Position numbers and translations under genes: made by a program
Notes under the pieces: model-generated
What the model was told of the DNA's origin: nothing
The model's input: only the letters and a program-made list of their open reading frames with translations
The model's database searches: none
Shown here: positions 11,862-30,103 of the stretch, one piece after another
How positions within the stretch are numbered: the stretch's first letter is position 1
Layout of the letters: each line of letters opens with the position of its first letter
DNA from: Azadirachta indica
Taxonomy: Eukaryota; Streptophyta; Magnoliopsida; Sapindales; Meliaceae
Assembly (NCBI GenBank): GCA_022749755.1
Contig: CM040446.1
Location: 1,542,966-1,606,965, forward strand
Reading direction: 5' to 3'
DNA length: 64,000 bases

Positions 11862-13030
11862 CTTGGACTGATAGCTGGTTTTTGTTTTAATCAATTATTA
11901 GAACTGTTTTTACTGTAATGTATAATAATAATAATTATTATTGTTATTATAGTATAATAATATATAAATTTGTTGTATTCTTTCATTCTCTTATTAATAT
12001 AAATTTAATTTGTATATTTTTATCGAGATTTATTTTAACTGAATTTCAGATTATTTACAATTAAAAGACGCTTTAGTTATAAGAAAGAAAAAAAAAATCA
12101 AAATAACTTTACCAAAGAATCATTGATTTTAATTTTTTTTAATTTATTTTTATTGATAATGGTTGAAATTCTTGAAAATTAAAGCCAGTGGGTTGGATGT
12201 AGGGTTTGACGACTAATAAATGCAGTCCATTAAGATGAATTTGGGCCCAAAAAATCACAATTGATATGTTTATTATTAGGTAATAATTAATGTAAATTCA
12301 TCGTTTTAGAATAAAATAATTCTCCACACTTTCTATCGTTATTTTAATAATTATTGTGTAAACAATAAGAAGTTAATTACTTTTTATCATCATTTAATTA
12401 TCATTGTCTAAATAATAACTGCACCTTATCATGGTACAACATTCAATCAGAACATATTAGATAGATATATATTAACATAAAAATCAATAATTATTTTAAT
12501 ATTGAATATACCAATAACTTCATACATTTTATTTAATATTTGTATATTCGAATATATGCAAAATATGAATACTTAAAAAGAGAAATTTTAAATACATAAA
12601 AATGTATTTATTCGTATTTCAAAACTTATAAATACAAAATTCAAGTTTTTAAACTTTTTTAGTATAATTAAAATAAATATATGATATATATGTGCCATAT
12701 TTTTTATAAACAAATCAATTACGAGTATTATTTATAATAAAAAAAAATTATTTATTTATTTATTTTTGTTAGGAAAGAAAGAGTTGACTTGGGTCTTGAC
12801 TTACAGAGAGTAGAATGCTGACACAGCAAGAAAAAAGAACATGAATCTCCGAATCCGGTCCCATATTCGTTCGCACGATTACTATTTCTTAATCAGTAAG
12901 GTAAAACTTTTGCATTGAGTCCCGGCATCTTCGTTGCATTGGGTTCGTTTCAGAGTTCAGACAGAAGCAAAAGCGCAATAGATAGATTTTTTTCACTCTC
13001 GTTTCTGAGTTTCTGCCGTGAAAAATAGCT

Positions 13031-13060
13031 ATGAAAAGAACCCCAACAAGACTGAACTAA
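13031..13060 (+). promoter_or_regulatory. Short upstream ORF in the DCL4 leader
   Basis: ATG at 13031 opens nine codons (MKRTPTRLN) and stops at TAA 13058-13060, out of frame with and 32 bp before the main DCL4 ATG at 13093. It could lower DCL4 translation. The transcription start was not determined, so its presence in the mRNA is inferred. Confidence 0.45.
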
Positions 13061-13092
13061 ACGCAAAGAGTGAGAGAAATACGTACGTTGCC

Positions 13093-16000
13093 ATGCCGGA
13101 CGGCGAGTCCACGGTGGAGGAGAGTCGATCGGTCGATGGTGGTTCTGATATTTGTGTTCCGCAGGCGGTAGCAGGGGAGAGTTCCATAGCATTTTCTGAC
13201 GTTGGTGTTGGAGCAGAATCGAGTGTAAGAGCTCAGGAGAGTGAGAAAGATCCGAGGAAGATCGCTAGAAGGTATGTTAGTTTGCAAATTTAGTGCTTTT
13301 ACTGTTGGGTTTGTTTTGCTTTTTTTTTTTTTGGTTAGTTTTTGGTTGGTCAATGCGAAAAACGGCGTAAAACAAAGAAAATGATATCTTTGTTTTTCTC
13401 CCTTGATACGTTGTTTTGTTCTTGGAGATTATCATAAACTTAAGTAGTTTGTTTTGCTACTTTTGTTAAGTGGGTTGGTTTTATTTTTGTTGTTTTTGTT
13501 AGTTTTGTTTGGTTCGTGAGAAAAGTGGAGGAAAACAAAGAAAAAATAGATTTTTTTTTCTCTTCTTTGACAATGTTGTTTTGGTTTTAGAGATTATCAG
13601 AGATGAAGTAGCTGCTTTCACTATTTTTTATGTGTGTTGGTCTGTTTCTGTAATTTTGTTTAGCGTTTGTTTGATTTGCTCAGAAATTGGATGAAAACAT
13701 CATAAAGGCCATTTTTTTTGGGATAATTTGGGGCTATATCTGGAGAATTATTAGAAAACAAGTGGTCAATTGGCTGTTTAATCGGGTTTTCTTTAGTTTA
13801 TTAGTTAATATATTTGCTGTCTTCCAAATGTGTGCTGCCCTCTATTTGGTCAGTTAGAAAAAGGAGGGCTTTTTTAAATTCCTGTTGCTTCTATCTGGTG
13901 AAAAGAAGAAATCTACTGAAAGAAACCAATTATGTACTTGCATTCCTTTAAGTCAGGTGGTTGAATGTAGTATTACAGAATTCTCTAAAGATTAAGCTTT
14001 TCAGCAACAGTTGCTAACTTGACACTCTGAGCAAGAGATCCTCTTTTGCTGTAATGTGATATTTTAGATTATCAATCAACATATGTGTGTTGGTTTCACA
14101 ATTAAATAGTGAGAACGATTAATTTCGTATTGCATTTTTGTGCTTAATGCTTAATATGGCTATTCAATGCATGTATTATTATTTTCACATGCCTTCTTTC
14201 TTTAAAACATGAATTTTCTTTAAGAGTTATTCTCTTATGAGCTGTGGGGAAAATGTTGTAAGGTATCAATTGGAGCTATGCAAGAAAGCAATGGAAGAGA
14301 ACATAATTGTCTATTTGGGAACAGGATGTGGCAAGACACATATCGCTGTGCTTCTCATATACAAGTTTGCACACTTGATACGTAAACCCCAGAAGAACCT
14401 ATGTATCTTTCTTGCACCTACTGTTGCTCTTGTCCAACAGGTGAGCTTCTTTATCTCTTGTATTTGTACTTCCTCATTCAGTTTTCTGTAATATTTAGAG
14501 GCAGAATACTGTTTAAGCTGAAGAGTAAACAGTGTTGGACGTCTAAGTGTTTACATTATCTTAGCTTAATAAATATCAAATAATGTTGTTGATTGTAGCA
14601 AGCCAAGGTTATTGAAGAATCTATTGGCTTCAAAGTAGGAACCTTTTGTGGGGGTTCAAAGCGCTTAAAAACGCATCATGATTGGGAGAAAGAGATTGAC
14701 CAATATGAGGTAATAATGTTATATGGTGCGGTTAATATTTCTGTCTTTCTTCTTTTACTGGTTCTTGAATTAATCATCTTTTGTGGGTCAAGTTATTCTT
14801 TTGCAGAATCACAATGTTGCTTAGTTTTCTTTCTGTCTATAGCAATCAAAGTTCTCATACCAGTTGCATTGTCCTTGACTAAAAATGTTAGTTTGTGCTG
14901 ACTGCCTTTTACAGGTTCTTGTTATGATCCCTCAAATACTACTCCATGCCTTATATCACCGTTTTATCAAGATGGAGTTGATTGCTCTTCTGATCTTCGA
15001 TGAGTGTCATCATGCTCAAGTCAAAAGCAATCATCCTTATGCAAAAATCATGAAAGTAATGATCTCATAGATTTATGTTTTACTTTCATAATTATGTGCA
15101 ATTCTCTTTTGTTGGTGTACTTTAATATCTTGACATAAATTATCGTGAAATTTGTGTAGGATTTCTATAAACCTGATATCGTGAAAGTTCCCCGTGTATT
15201 TGGCATGACAGCGTCTCCAGTTGTTGGTAAAGGTAATACAGTTCCACTTTGACTGGACCAAACCTCTATTTTATATTTGGTATGATTTCATCTTATATTT
15301 CCTGGTCAGTCAAGAGCTTAAACTTCTGTTTTTCAATTGAGTATTAGATGGAACACTGAAAGAGGTGGAGCGAAGTACTCCTTTATGGGATTTTTAACTA
15401 ATACTTACTGCACTCCAACAATAACTTATGAAAAAGCAAATTGGTATGCATATGTGCATTTGTGCTTGTGTCAACTAATCTGCTTGCTACTGAGTCAGTA
15501 TGAATGGTTTATGGATCAAGGAGAGTGCAATTTTCTTTCTTTCTTTATCTTTTTCCTTAAGAACGAAAAGTTTAATATCTAGCTTACTAAAGTTACTGTG
15601 AATTCCAAGAATATTGGCCTTGGAAATGTAGTGAACTCGTTAATTCAGTTCCTTGGATTTTCCTTCCCTGAAAAACTGGGTAGATAATTTGATTTGGGGT
15701 GTGAGTTAGTATTTACTTTTGTTCATAGTTTCTGCAGGTCTTGATTTACATGTTACTCTTTCAGGTGCATCAACTCGAGCAAATTTACCGAAAAGCATTA
15801 ATAGCCTTGAAAATTTACTGGATGCTAAGGTATGTTATAGAAACTTTAATTTGAGATGTAACTAAGGTTTCTGAAATCTTTTATTTTGAAAAAATTGTTC
15901 CTCAGTTGTAAATGTACATGAATGGAACTTGACTAAAGAAAGTCTGGAAAGTCATTGGATTAATACAAGTGTACTTATTCTACAAATATACTTTCTTTTC

Positions 16001-19000
16001 CCATGGGCCTTTAAATATTGAGTGTGCTGAGTTCAAATAAATCCCTTTTCTTCTCCAACTTCTATATTCTTTAAATATAAAGAAATTGTTTTCAGTTGTT
16101 ACTTGTTAGGTACTGGCCTTTTTTAACTTGTGGATTCTGGTGCACCAGCCTGAATTGAGCACTGCCTAAATTAGCCAGGCATTTCCAAACTATTATTAGC
16201 TTGGTTGAAGGCAAGCTGTATCACATTTCAGTTTGAATGAAGCTAGGCAGTGCTAGTGCTGACTGTTCAGCTGGAATTATATACTTACGTACCTGATCTA
16301 AACTTATATTCCAAAGATTATAAGCATATGAAAAAGGTTTACTTTTGATTCATTAATGAACTGTGAAAGAAAAAGTTCAGTTTCCACCTGTTTGTGAGCC
16401 TTGAATTTTCTTTCCATGCTCAATATAATCGTAGTTGGCTTCAATTGTAGCTGCTCATGTGGTTATATTAATCTAGCTGTTCAAGAATCTGTTTCCAATC
16501 ACTGATGTTCTTTATCATCCTCTTGTAGGTCTATTCAGTTGAAGATAAGGAAGAACTTGAAAGTTTTGTCTCATCTCCTGTGGTTAGAGTATATAAATAT
16601 GGTCCTGTTGTCAATGACACTTTTAGACCCTACATGACTTATAATGTGAAACTTGCAGAGATAAAACGTGAGGTATTTTCTTATAGCAGGTCATTTTTTT
16701 TTTTTGTAAACTTTGTGTCGAAACAAGCTTGTAACTGTTGCTTTTGCCTTGTTATAAGAGCAGTGCATATCAGCACTTAGCAGGGAGACGCGTGATCATC
16801 AAAGTGTTCGGAACACGAAGAAGCAACTCATCAGATTGCATGATAGTATGATATTTTGTTTGGAAAATCTTGGAGTTTGTGGAGCACTGCATGTAAGCTC
16901 TTTAGCACCAATTTATTCATTATAGTGAATATCTCATTGTAATTTTGTACTATTTTATAATTTCTCAATGTAAGGCAAAGTTACAGGATTTATTTCGCAT
17001 AGTAAGCATTTCTGTTGGAGGTTGATAGCATGCTTATGTATATCTTTTCTCTTCCCACATTTTGAAGGCTAGTCATATTCTTTTGAGTGGCGATCAGTCT
17101 GCAAGGAATGAGTTAATAGAAGCAGAAGGAAATACCATCGATGACTGTTTAAATAAATTTCTAACTCAGGCTGCCGAAGTCTTTGCTTCTGATTGCACAA
17201 GTGGTAATATTATTTGTGTTTTAAATTGTTTGGTTGAACCTTCTTGTAACCACTATTTCTGTATATATCATATACTAAAATTTTATAGAGTCCTGTTGCT
17301 TGCTTTAGACTTTAGAGCATGTTTGGATCACAACTATTGAGAAAGATTGTTTATTTTATTTTATTATGCTTTGTTTAATGTTCAAAAATGTATTCAGTAT
17401 AATATTCAAAGATCGTTTTTTGGTATAAGTTGTTATGTAACTTTTACTATTTCTATTCTTGTAGATGGCATTTCCTCTGATCTGTCTTGTATAGAGGTTT
17501 TAAAGGAGCCATTTTTCTCAAAAAAGCTTTTACGTCTTATTGGAATTCTTTCCAGCTTCAGGTTGGTATGTTATTGTTTTAAGCATCTTTTATATATTTT
17601 TTACCATGTTTCTTGGAGAATCTGCTTTTGTATATTTTTAATCTTTTTGGTTCTGTTTGTTGCTGTTAATTAAATAACTTGCTTGATTGTATTCCAGTCA
17701 CTAAGATGTGCGTGTTCATGTACATTTTAGATGTATAAACTTTGTTTGCGAAGATAGATTTTTCTAATTTTTTTTTACTGTCACTGAAAAAAGATGGCTT
17801 GCAGGAGAATTTGCAGTGCATGATTTTCTTTTCATTCCTCTTTTTCCATTTTTCTGGGGCAAATTGTCCACCAATTGTCCAATCTTTGTCAGCTCTTGTC
17901 TGCTGTGAAGGGAACGTTTGTCAAATGAATCATCTATATATGTCAGACGTTTCTTCTAATGAAGATTTTTTTTTGTTTTTAATCTTTTTTTCAGGTTACA
18001 ACCAGATATGAAATGTATAATTTTTGTAAATAGGATTGTTACTGCAAGATCCTTGTCATATATACTACAGAATCTTAAGTTTCTGGTTTCTTGGAAGTGT
18101 CATTTCCTTGTCGGAGTGAATGCTGGACTCAAGAGTATGTCACGTAATACCATGAAAAGCATCCTTGAGAAGTTCCGTTTTGGAGAGGTAATGCTTCACT
18201 ATTCGTTTGCAGTCTTAACATTGGTCTTTCAATTGGACAATTTTTGAAGTCTTTGAACTGTAATTCTTCTTTTTTGTTAACTTATTTGTAATTCCATGTT
18301 TGTATCATTGAATAAAGAAAACAAAGATTTTGATTGAACTGATTTACCTTGTCTGATCTGTTATATTTCTTAAAATCTATTGTTTAGTTATGTACATTAA
18401 CTATGCAACTAATAAAGGTGACATGAAAATCAGAATGCTGAAGGTAATGATTCCTAAATATAAACACAGAATCAGTTATTAATACACACAGATTGCTGAC
18501 TGGGCAGTTGAATGTTCTGGTGGCAACTAAAATTGGTGAAGAAGGACTTGATATTCAGACGTGTTGTCTTGTTATACGGTTTGATCTTCCAGAAACTGTT
18601 GCTAGCTTTATACAGTCCAGAGGTCGTGCTCGAATGCCTCAATCCGAATATGCATTTCTGGTGGATAGGTATTTTGTTAGTGCACATGCTGTATGTAAGT
18701 TCAATCATCCATTTCTTTTTTCCTTCCTTTGAACAAACAATAATCTTTGATCTCAATAATGCAGTGGCAACCAAAGAGAGATAGATCTCATAAAAAATTT
18801 TAGGAAAGATGAAGACCGAATGAATCGGGAAATTGTGGTCAGATCATCTAGTGAGACTTTTTCATATTCTGAGGAAAGAGTATATAGAGTTGATTCATCT
18901 GGTGCTCTCATTAGTGCTGGTTATGGCATCTCTTTACTTCACCACTATTGTTCAAAGCTTCCACATGATGAGTATGCTCCATTTCAAAATCGTTTTTTTG

Positions 19001-22000
19001 ACCACTAAAGTAGATGTGTTGAAGTTTCCAATTTGCATATATGTTTGTTGAGATGCGTTGACCAATTTTGCAGGTTTTTTAACCCCAAGCCAAAATTTTA
19101 CTATTTTGATGATTTAGGGGGAACCGTCTGTTACATAATTTTACCTGCTAATGCTCCGACCCATCAGATTGTTGGTACTCCACAATCTTCAATGGAAGCT
19201 GCTAAGAAAGATGCTTGTCTTAAAGCAATTGAAGAATTGCATAAACTAGGTGCCTTAACAGACTATCTTCTGCCTAAACAAGATGATACAAATGATGATG
19301 GACCACTGCCAGACTTCTCTGATTCTGAAAGCTGTGAAGGTTGAGCCACAGAAACTCATTATGTAAAATAAGCTTTTGCCTTTTTGTAAAAATAATGGAT
19401 TGATCATTTTGAATTTGTTTATTCGTAGGTGATGGTTCACGGGAAGAACTACATGAGATGCTAGTTCCTGCTGTACTTAGAGAATCATGGACCAAGTCAG
19501 AGAATCCCATCCATTTTAACTCCTACTTTCTAAAATTTAATCCCGATCCTGAGGATAGGGTCTATAAAGAGTTCAGTCTTTTTGTCAAGTCACCACTCCC
19601 TGAGGAGGCTGAGAAACTGGAACTTGATCTTCACCTTGCTCGTGGTAGATCTGTGATGACAAAGCTTATACTGTCAGGAATTGCAGAATTTACCAAATAT
19701 GAGGTAACATTATATTTGAAACAATATTTACTAAACTGAACTTATATCAAGTATTGACAGTGTATATCTACACAGATAATGCAGGCTCAGCATTTCCAAG
19801 AAATGCTCTTCAAGGTCATCCTTGACCGATCAGAATTCGTTTCTGAATTTGTTCCTTTGGGAAAAGATGATAATTGTGAATTGCACTCGTCAACCTTCTA
19901 CTTGTTACTTCCAACAGTTTTTCATAAAAATGCAAACAAAGTTACTGTAGATTGGAAGATTATCAGACGATGTTTATCATCTCCAGTTTTTGTGACTCCA
20001 GAAGGTTCAATTGACAAAAAAAAAATTCCCTCGAATGAACACTTGTGGCTTGATAATAGTTACAGCAGTATAAGTGATGTTGAGAATAGTTTAGTGTATG
20101 CCCGACACAGGAAGATGTTTTACTTCATTACGAATGTTGTTCGTAACAAGAATGGTTACAGCCCGTATAAAGATTCAGAATCTTCAAGTCATATGGAGCA
20201 CTTGCTTAAAAGGTGGGTAGTTGATGGGAATTTTACTGAACTGTAAAAATTGTAATAATTACTACCTCTCCTAAAAGCTCATATATATTTTACTCCCTGC
20301 ATTCTGCTTGGTGCTAGTACTTCTTTATTTTGTAAAAGGACCGTATAAGTATAATAATGAATCCAAAGGTTCAGTATTCTTTTCATGAGTAATTTGTGTT
20401 ATTGACTACATTTTTATTCTATGTTGCTAAACAGTCATGGTATTCTTCTGAATCATCCTCAACAACCTCTTCTGCACGCAAAACCGCTTTTTCGCTTGCG
20501 CAATTTGCTACATAACAGAAAGCACGAAGTTACAGGTACTTCTTTTTTCCCCTCTGATTTGGTTTTGCTTTTCTTTCTTTCTCATTTATTTATTTCTTTA
20601 TTTGTTTTTCAGCTGGTATATTGTTTCAGTCATTTATGCTCCAATTATGTGAATTGGATTGAATTGTAACGATTGCTGGGCAAAATCCAGTTGAAAAATT
20701 TAAGTTGCTGAGTGAATGACTGATCATGTTATATGAACCCATAACCTTATGCCCAAGGGACTCCTGCTACATTACATTTTCTTTTTCTTTTTCTTTTTTT
20801 TTTTCCTGTTGAGATTGCCCTTTCTTGTATATGCTGTATATAGTTATCTTGTTAACTATGTTAATCATCTATGTTCATTAATCATCTAATGCTTATTGCC
20901 AAGTAATTCAACATTGTCATGGCAGAGAAAATGACCAAACCTCAACATCCTTATGGGTGAAACATTATTACATACATGTATCATCTAAATTTGTCTAATT
21001 TTGCATCTTTAAGTTAATCAGCATTGTTTGGAGTTATTTGAGGTATTTCAAACTTGAGAATCAAAGTTATGGAGTTGTTTGACATAGTTCTTCAGTTGTA
21101 ATCCTGGAGCTAGTGTTGAATCACTTGATTAAGATGCAATCTCTCTGTCTAACTCTCTTTCTGCCACTTCAATCATAGATCACACTTCTTTAATTGTTGA
21201 ACAGAATCACATGAACTAGATGAGTACTTTGAAGATTTGCCTCCCGAGCTTTGTCAATTGAAGATAATAGGCTTCTCGAAAGATATTGGGAGTTCACTAT
21301 CTTTATTGCCATCAATCATGCACCGCCTGGAAAACCTGCTTGTAGCCATTGAACTGAAGCATGTATTATCTTCCTCATTTCCCGAAGGAGCTGAAGTTAG
21401 TGCCAATAGGGTAAGTTGTCATCACTTGTGATATTATTTCAACTCCGCAATCCTGGCTCATTGTGCAACTAAAATGAAGCTTGCATTTTTTCTAAATATC
21501 ATAGCCGTGAACTGTATCTGCAAATAACAGATCTGACTGAATTTTAGGTTCTAGAGGCTCTCACCACTGAGAAGTGCCAAGAGCGCTTTTCGCTTGAAAG
21601 GCTTGAAATACTTGGTGATTCCTTCCTCAAATATGCAGTTGGACGACACCTTTTTCTTTTGCATGATACTCTCGATGAAGGAGAGCTCACTCGGAGGCGC
21701 TCAAATGCTGTAAACAATTCCAATTTGCTCAAGCTAGCAACAACAAATAATTTACAGGTAGAATTCAGTTGTAGGATTTGCATTCTGTGTAGTAATGGTG
21801 ATTTATCTAGAGCATAACTATCCCGCATTAATTTTACTAGGAATTATGGTTATCTTAACGATTTCTTAGATTGGAACATGTTTATGAGGTTTGCAACTGG
21901 TAACATAACTAGCCTGTTGATTCTACCATACACATGTGATGCATGTCATAGTTTAAATGTTATTGTTCGACAATGTACTATAATTCTTTATTTTTGGTAT

Positions 22001-24229
22001 CAATAGTTATTCAGCATGTAGTTGAACATTATGGCTAGGAATTACTGCAATTGTGTTTAGATTCTTTGTAATTGCTTATTGGTTTGCATGTTTTTCAGGT
22101 GTACATACGTGATCAACCATTTGATCCCAGCCAATTCTTTGCTTTGGGCCGTCGTTGCCCCATAATTTGCACCAAGGAAACAGAGAGAATAGTTCATTCT
22201 TCTCAATCTGAAGGTTCTTCAGCTGATGACACAAATGCTAGTGAAGTCAGATGTAGCAAAGGTCACCACTGGTTACATAAGAAAACAATTGCCGATGTGG
22301 TTGAAGCCCTTGTTGGAGCATTTGTAGTTGATAGTGGCTTCAAAGCTGCAATTGCATTTCTTAGATGGATTGGTATACAAGTGGACTATGAAGCTTCACA
22401 AGTTACTAATATTTGCATTTCTAGCAAAAGCTATTTGCCGCTTACTGATAACCTGAATATGGTCACCCTTGAAAACATGTTAGGGTATACATTTCTCCAT
22501 AAAGGTTTGATTTTACAGGCTTTTGTGCATCCTTCTTACAACAAGCATGGAGGAGGTTGCTATCAGGTATGCAGTTTTTAGGGTCATTCAAGAAGTTTGG
22601 CTTGAATTGATCTTCTCTACTTCAATTTTCTTGCCAAATTCTGATTGTTGATTCATTTTTAATATTTTAATTATCTTTGCCAGAGACTGGAGTTCCTGGG
22701 AGATGCTGTCTTGGATTACTTGATCACTTCATATCTTTATTCAGTCTATCCGAAGTTAAAGCCTGGTCAGTTAACGGATTTGAGATCAGTGTTAGTGAAT
22801 AATCAGGCCTTTGCCAATGTTGCAGTTGATCGATCCTTCCACAAATTTCTTATCTTTGATTCTGATGTTCTGTCCAACGCTATAAACAATTATGTGGACT
22901 ATATCAAAACTCTGTCTACAAGGGAATTGTTAGAAGAGCCAAAATGTCCAAAGGTACACAATAGAAAGTTTCATCCATTTCCTGCATGTTTTACATTTAG
23001 AAAATCGGTTCTAATGTCACCTGATTCGTTTGTTGGTTCAGGTTCTTGGTGACTTGGTAGAATCTTCTTTGGGAGCTATCTTGCTTGACACGGGGTTTGA
23101 TTTGAACACAGTGTGGAAGATAATGTTATCCTTTTTGGATCCAATCAAGAACTTTTCCAGCTTGCAGTTTAATCCAATCAGGGAACTGCAGGAACTTTGC
23201 CAGTCTCATGAACTGGGTTTGCAGTTTCCAGCCTCGAAAAGTAGGGGAAAATTCTTAGTTGAAGCAAAAGCAACTGGTAAAGACAATGTCTGCATAACTG
23301 CTTCTGCAATGAACCTGAACAGAAAAGAGGCTATTAGGATTGCCTCCCAACAATTATTCACAAAGTTGAAGGTAAAGTTATATGTGAACAAATGATGTTT
23401 CCCTTTATGATTAACTTGACATTCTGAGATGTGTATGCTCAATGACTGTGGATGTGCAGGCTGCAGGCTACATGCCCAAGTCTAAATCTTTGGAGCATGT
23501 TTTGAAGTCCAGCCCCAAGTCTAAAGCTCGACTGATTGGATATGATGAAACACCCACAGATGTGATTGGGGACGAAAATGCTTTTGAAATGTTGAAGGTG
23601 ACAGAATCTTTCAGCAAAAATTATGTCTCTGCTGTGTCTTCTGATAGTGATCTGAACAGTAATTCTCCATGGATTACACCCCTTAGTAGATGCTTGTCAT
23701 CCCCATTTAAGGATGTAAAACGGCAGCCAAATGAGAACACTGCAGATCCTAGTTCTGACATCAAGTCACCGATTCCAGGTATTTTATAGTTTAGTTGTTT
23801 CACTTGCTAGTATCAGCTCTGGAGAAATCTATCACGCTCTCTGACACGAAAGATTTTTCAGGCGGGTTACAAAACAGGTCAGCAAGGTCACGGTTGTATG
23901 AAATCTGTACTGCTAATTGTTGGAAACCCCCAACTTTTGATTGTTGCAAAGAGGAAGGTCTCGCCCATTTGAAACTGTAAGTTCATGATCCACGACAGTA
24001 AATACCAACTGATTTGAATCACAAAAACTCTTCGATCAGAACTTAAATTTCCACCAATACTAATGTCCAAATTATTTGCAGGTTCACTTTCAGGGTGGCT
24101 GTTGAAATAGATGCCTGGGATACAGTTTTAGAGTGCACCGGGGGACCTCATTCAAAAAAGAAAGCTGCAGCTGAACATGCGGCAGAAGGCGCGCTTTGGT
24201 ACTTGGAACACGAAGGCTACTTGGTCTAG
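13093..24229 (+). CDS. DCL4: Dicer-like protein 4 (DCL4)
   Basis: RNase III enzyme that makes 21-nt siRNAs (trans-acting and antiviral) from long dsRNA in the nucleus with DRB4. I read 25 exons, all phase-consistent: 13093-13271, 14263-14440, 14599-14709, 14915-15055, 15160-15232, 15765-15829, 16529-16672, 16761-16892, 17068-17203, 17465-17561, 17995-18187, 18508-18668, 18765-18971, 19074-19339, 19429-19703, 19776-20212, 20435-20535, 21205-21410, 21548-21757, 22099-22566, 22684-22953, 23042-23371, 23460-23778, 23862-23976, 24082-24229. Total about 1653 aa (Arabidopsis 1702). Seen: Walker [15 protein letters not shown] box, helicase C ([20 protein letters not shown]), DUF283, PAZ, RNase IIIa ([23 protein letters not shown]), RNase IIIb ([26 protein letters not shown]) and C-terminal dsRBDs. 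RHHLF-type insertions and [18 protein letters not shown] identify DCL4 rather than DCL2. Catalytic acidic residues are intact. The in-frame ATG at 13093 was chosen as start. Confidence 0.95.
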
Positions 24230-24423
24230 AGGAGCCAAAATCAATATTAACCATTTTCCCATTGAAAAACTAACTTACTAGGGATGTATTACCGCAATGA
24301 TGCAACATAGCTGTAGAAGAAAGTTGCTCCACTAAAATCATCCAAGAAAGTGGCTGTAGTCGTGTAAATATGAGCCGCTATATGTTGCATCATTGTCCAA
24401 AGTATACAAATTTAGGTGTACCC

Positions 24424-24451
24424 ATATATATATATATATATATATATATAA
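24424..24451. repeat. (TA)n microsatellite
   Basis: About 14 uninterrupted TA units directly left of the foldback downstream of DCL4. Confidence 0.85.
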
Positions 24452-24488
24452 GATAGGAATTAAGGGTATTTTTTTTTATACAATTTTT

Positions 24489-24637
24489 TACGTTAAATAT
24501 AAGTTATTGAATTTAGGCATATACAATGATTGAAATTACATCTAACATGTGTATTAATTGTTGATGTATTAATTACATAGTTAGGTACAATTTCAATTGT
24601 TAGATGTGTGTAAATTTAATGAATTACATTTGATGTA
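24489..24637. repeat. Imperfect foldback of about 150 bp downstream of DCL4
   Basis: Left arm 24489-24559 and right arm 24571-24637 are imperfect reverse complements along most of their length. Matching blocks include tacgttaaatataag/…gatgta, gaattta/taaattt, attgaaatt/caatttcaat and catctaac/gttaggt. The loop is only about 10-15 nt. No coding content. It resembles a decayed MITE or a hairpin element, but no terminal motif or target-site duplication was established. Confidence 0.55.
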
Positions 24638-25199
24638 AATGACTGGAATTCTAATTCAAAGTTTTCGTACAACAAACGGTTATCTTTTATTTTTTCTTTC
24701 TCTTTCAAAATCTCTTTTCTTTATTTTATGTGAATTCTTAATTTATTATCTTTTATTCTTTTATTCTTATTTTTCAATAACTCTTTTCTTTATTTTATGT
24801 GAATTAATAATCTATTATTGTATGTAAATGTAATTAGTTAATGACTTCATCAAATTAATGGATGCGATAAATAATGTAGTGCTCCTCAATTTAATGTCTA
24901 TAGTAAAAAGTTTTTAAATTTCATATATACATTTTCTCATCTTAGTTTTTAAAATAAAATTATTGTTGATGTTTTAGAAAATATTTTATAATTTTAATTG
25001 TATTTGATTTATTAAATTAATGTTTTATTCATTGATAAACATTAAATTTTATTATAATTTATTGATTTCCGGTAAAAAAAAAAAATCAATATAGACGATT
25101 TTATTTCATATAAATGTGAAAAGCAAATAAAAATATATGCACCATTTTTAGACTGGGACTATAATTCAAAGCCCACGTACCTCTGCCACGTCACCATAG

Positions 25200-25226
25200 T
25201 TTCCCGCCAAATCCTTCCCGCCAAAA
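25200..25226 (+). promoter_or_regulatory. Paired E2F-like sites upstream of MCM5
   Basis: TTTCCCGCCAAA (25200-25211) and TTCCCGCCAAAA (25215-25226) match the E2F consensus TTTSSCGSS or nearly so, about 125-150 bp before the MCM5 ATG. E2F control of replication-licensing genes is well known in plants. Confidence 0.75.
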
Positions 25227-25349
25227 ACGAGAAGCCATCGCATATACGCGCCATTTTGATACAGATAGGATCGAGAGAGATACAGTGATCCTTGCTCTTC
25301 CTGTGATTGAAAGAAAGGACGAAAGAGACGAAGAAAGCAGGCGGAAAGA

Positions 25350-30103
<4,754 letters not shown>

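Larger units (their letters stand above)
11597..13092. other. Intergenic region and DCL4 leader
   Basis: Contains the MOL1-like 3' end, an inverted-repeat foldback (11705-11861, separate entry), ATA/TAA-rich simple sequence near 11920-11950, about 700 bp of AT-rich DNA with no supported gene, and from about 12.9 kb the DCL4 5' leader with a short uORF. Confidence 0.6.
24230..25349. other. Intergenic region between DCL4 and MCM5
   Basis: DCL4 3' UTR, a (TA)n microsatellite (24424-24451), a long foldback (24489-24637), AT-rich DNA without a supported gene to about 25.1 kb, then the MCM5 promoter with E2F-like sites and leader. Confidence 0.6.

Noticed and set aside
23779..23861. Alternative DCL4 exon 24 start at about 23818
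   Set aside because: Reading stays in frame, but the intron would be only about 39 nt. The 83-nt intron ending at 23861 is more credible.
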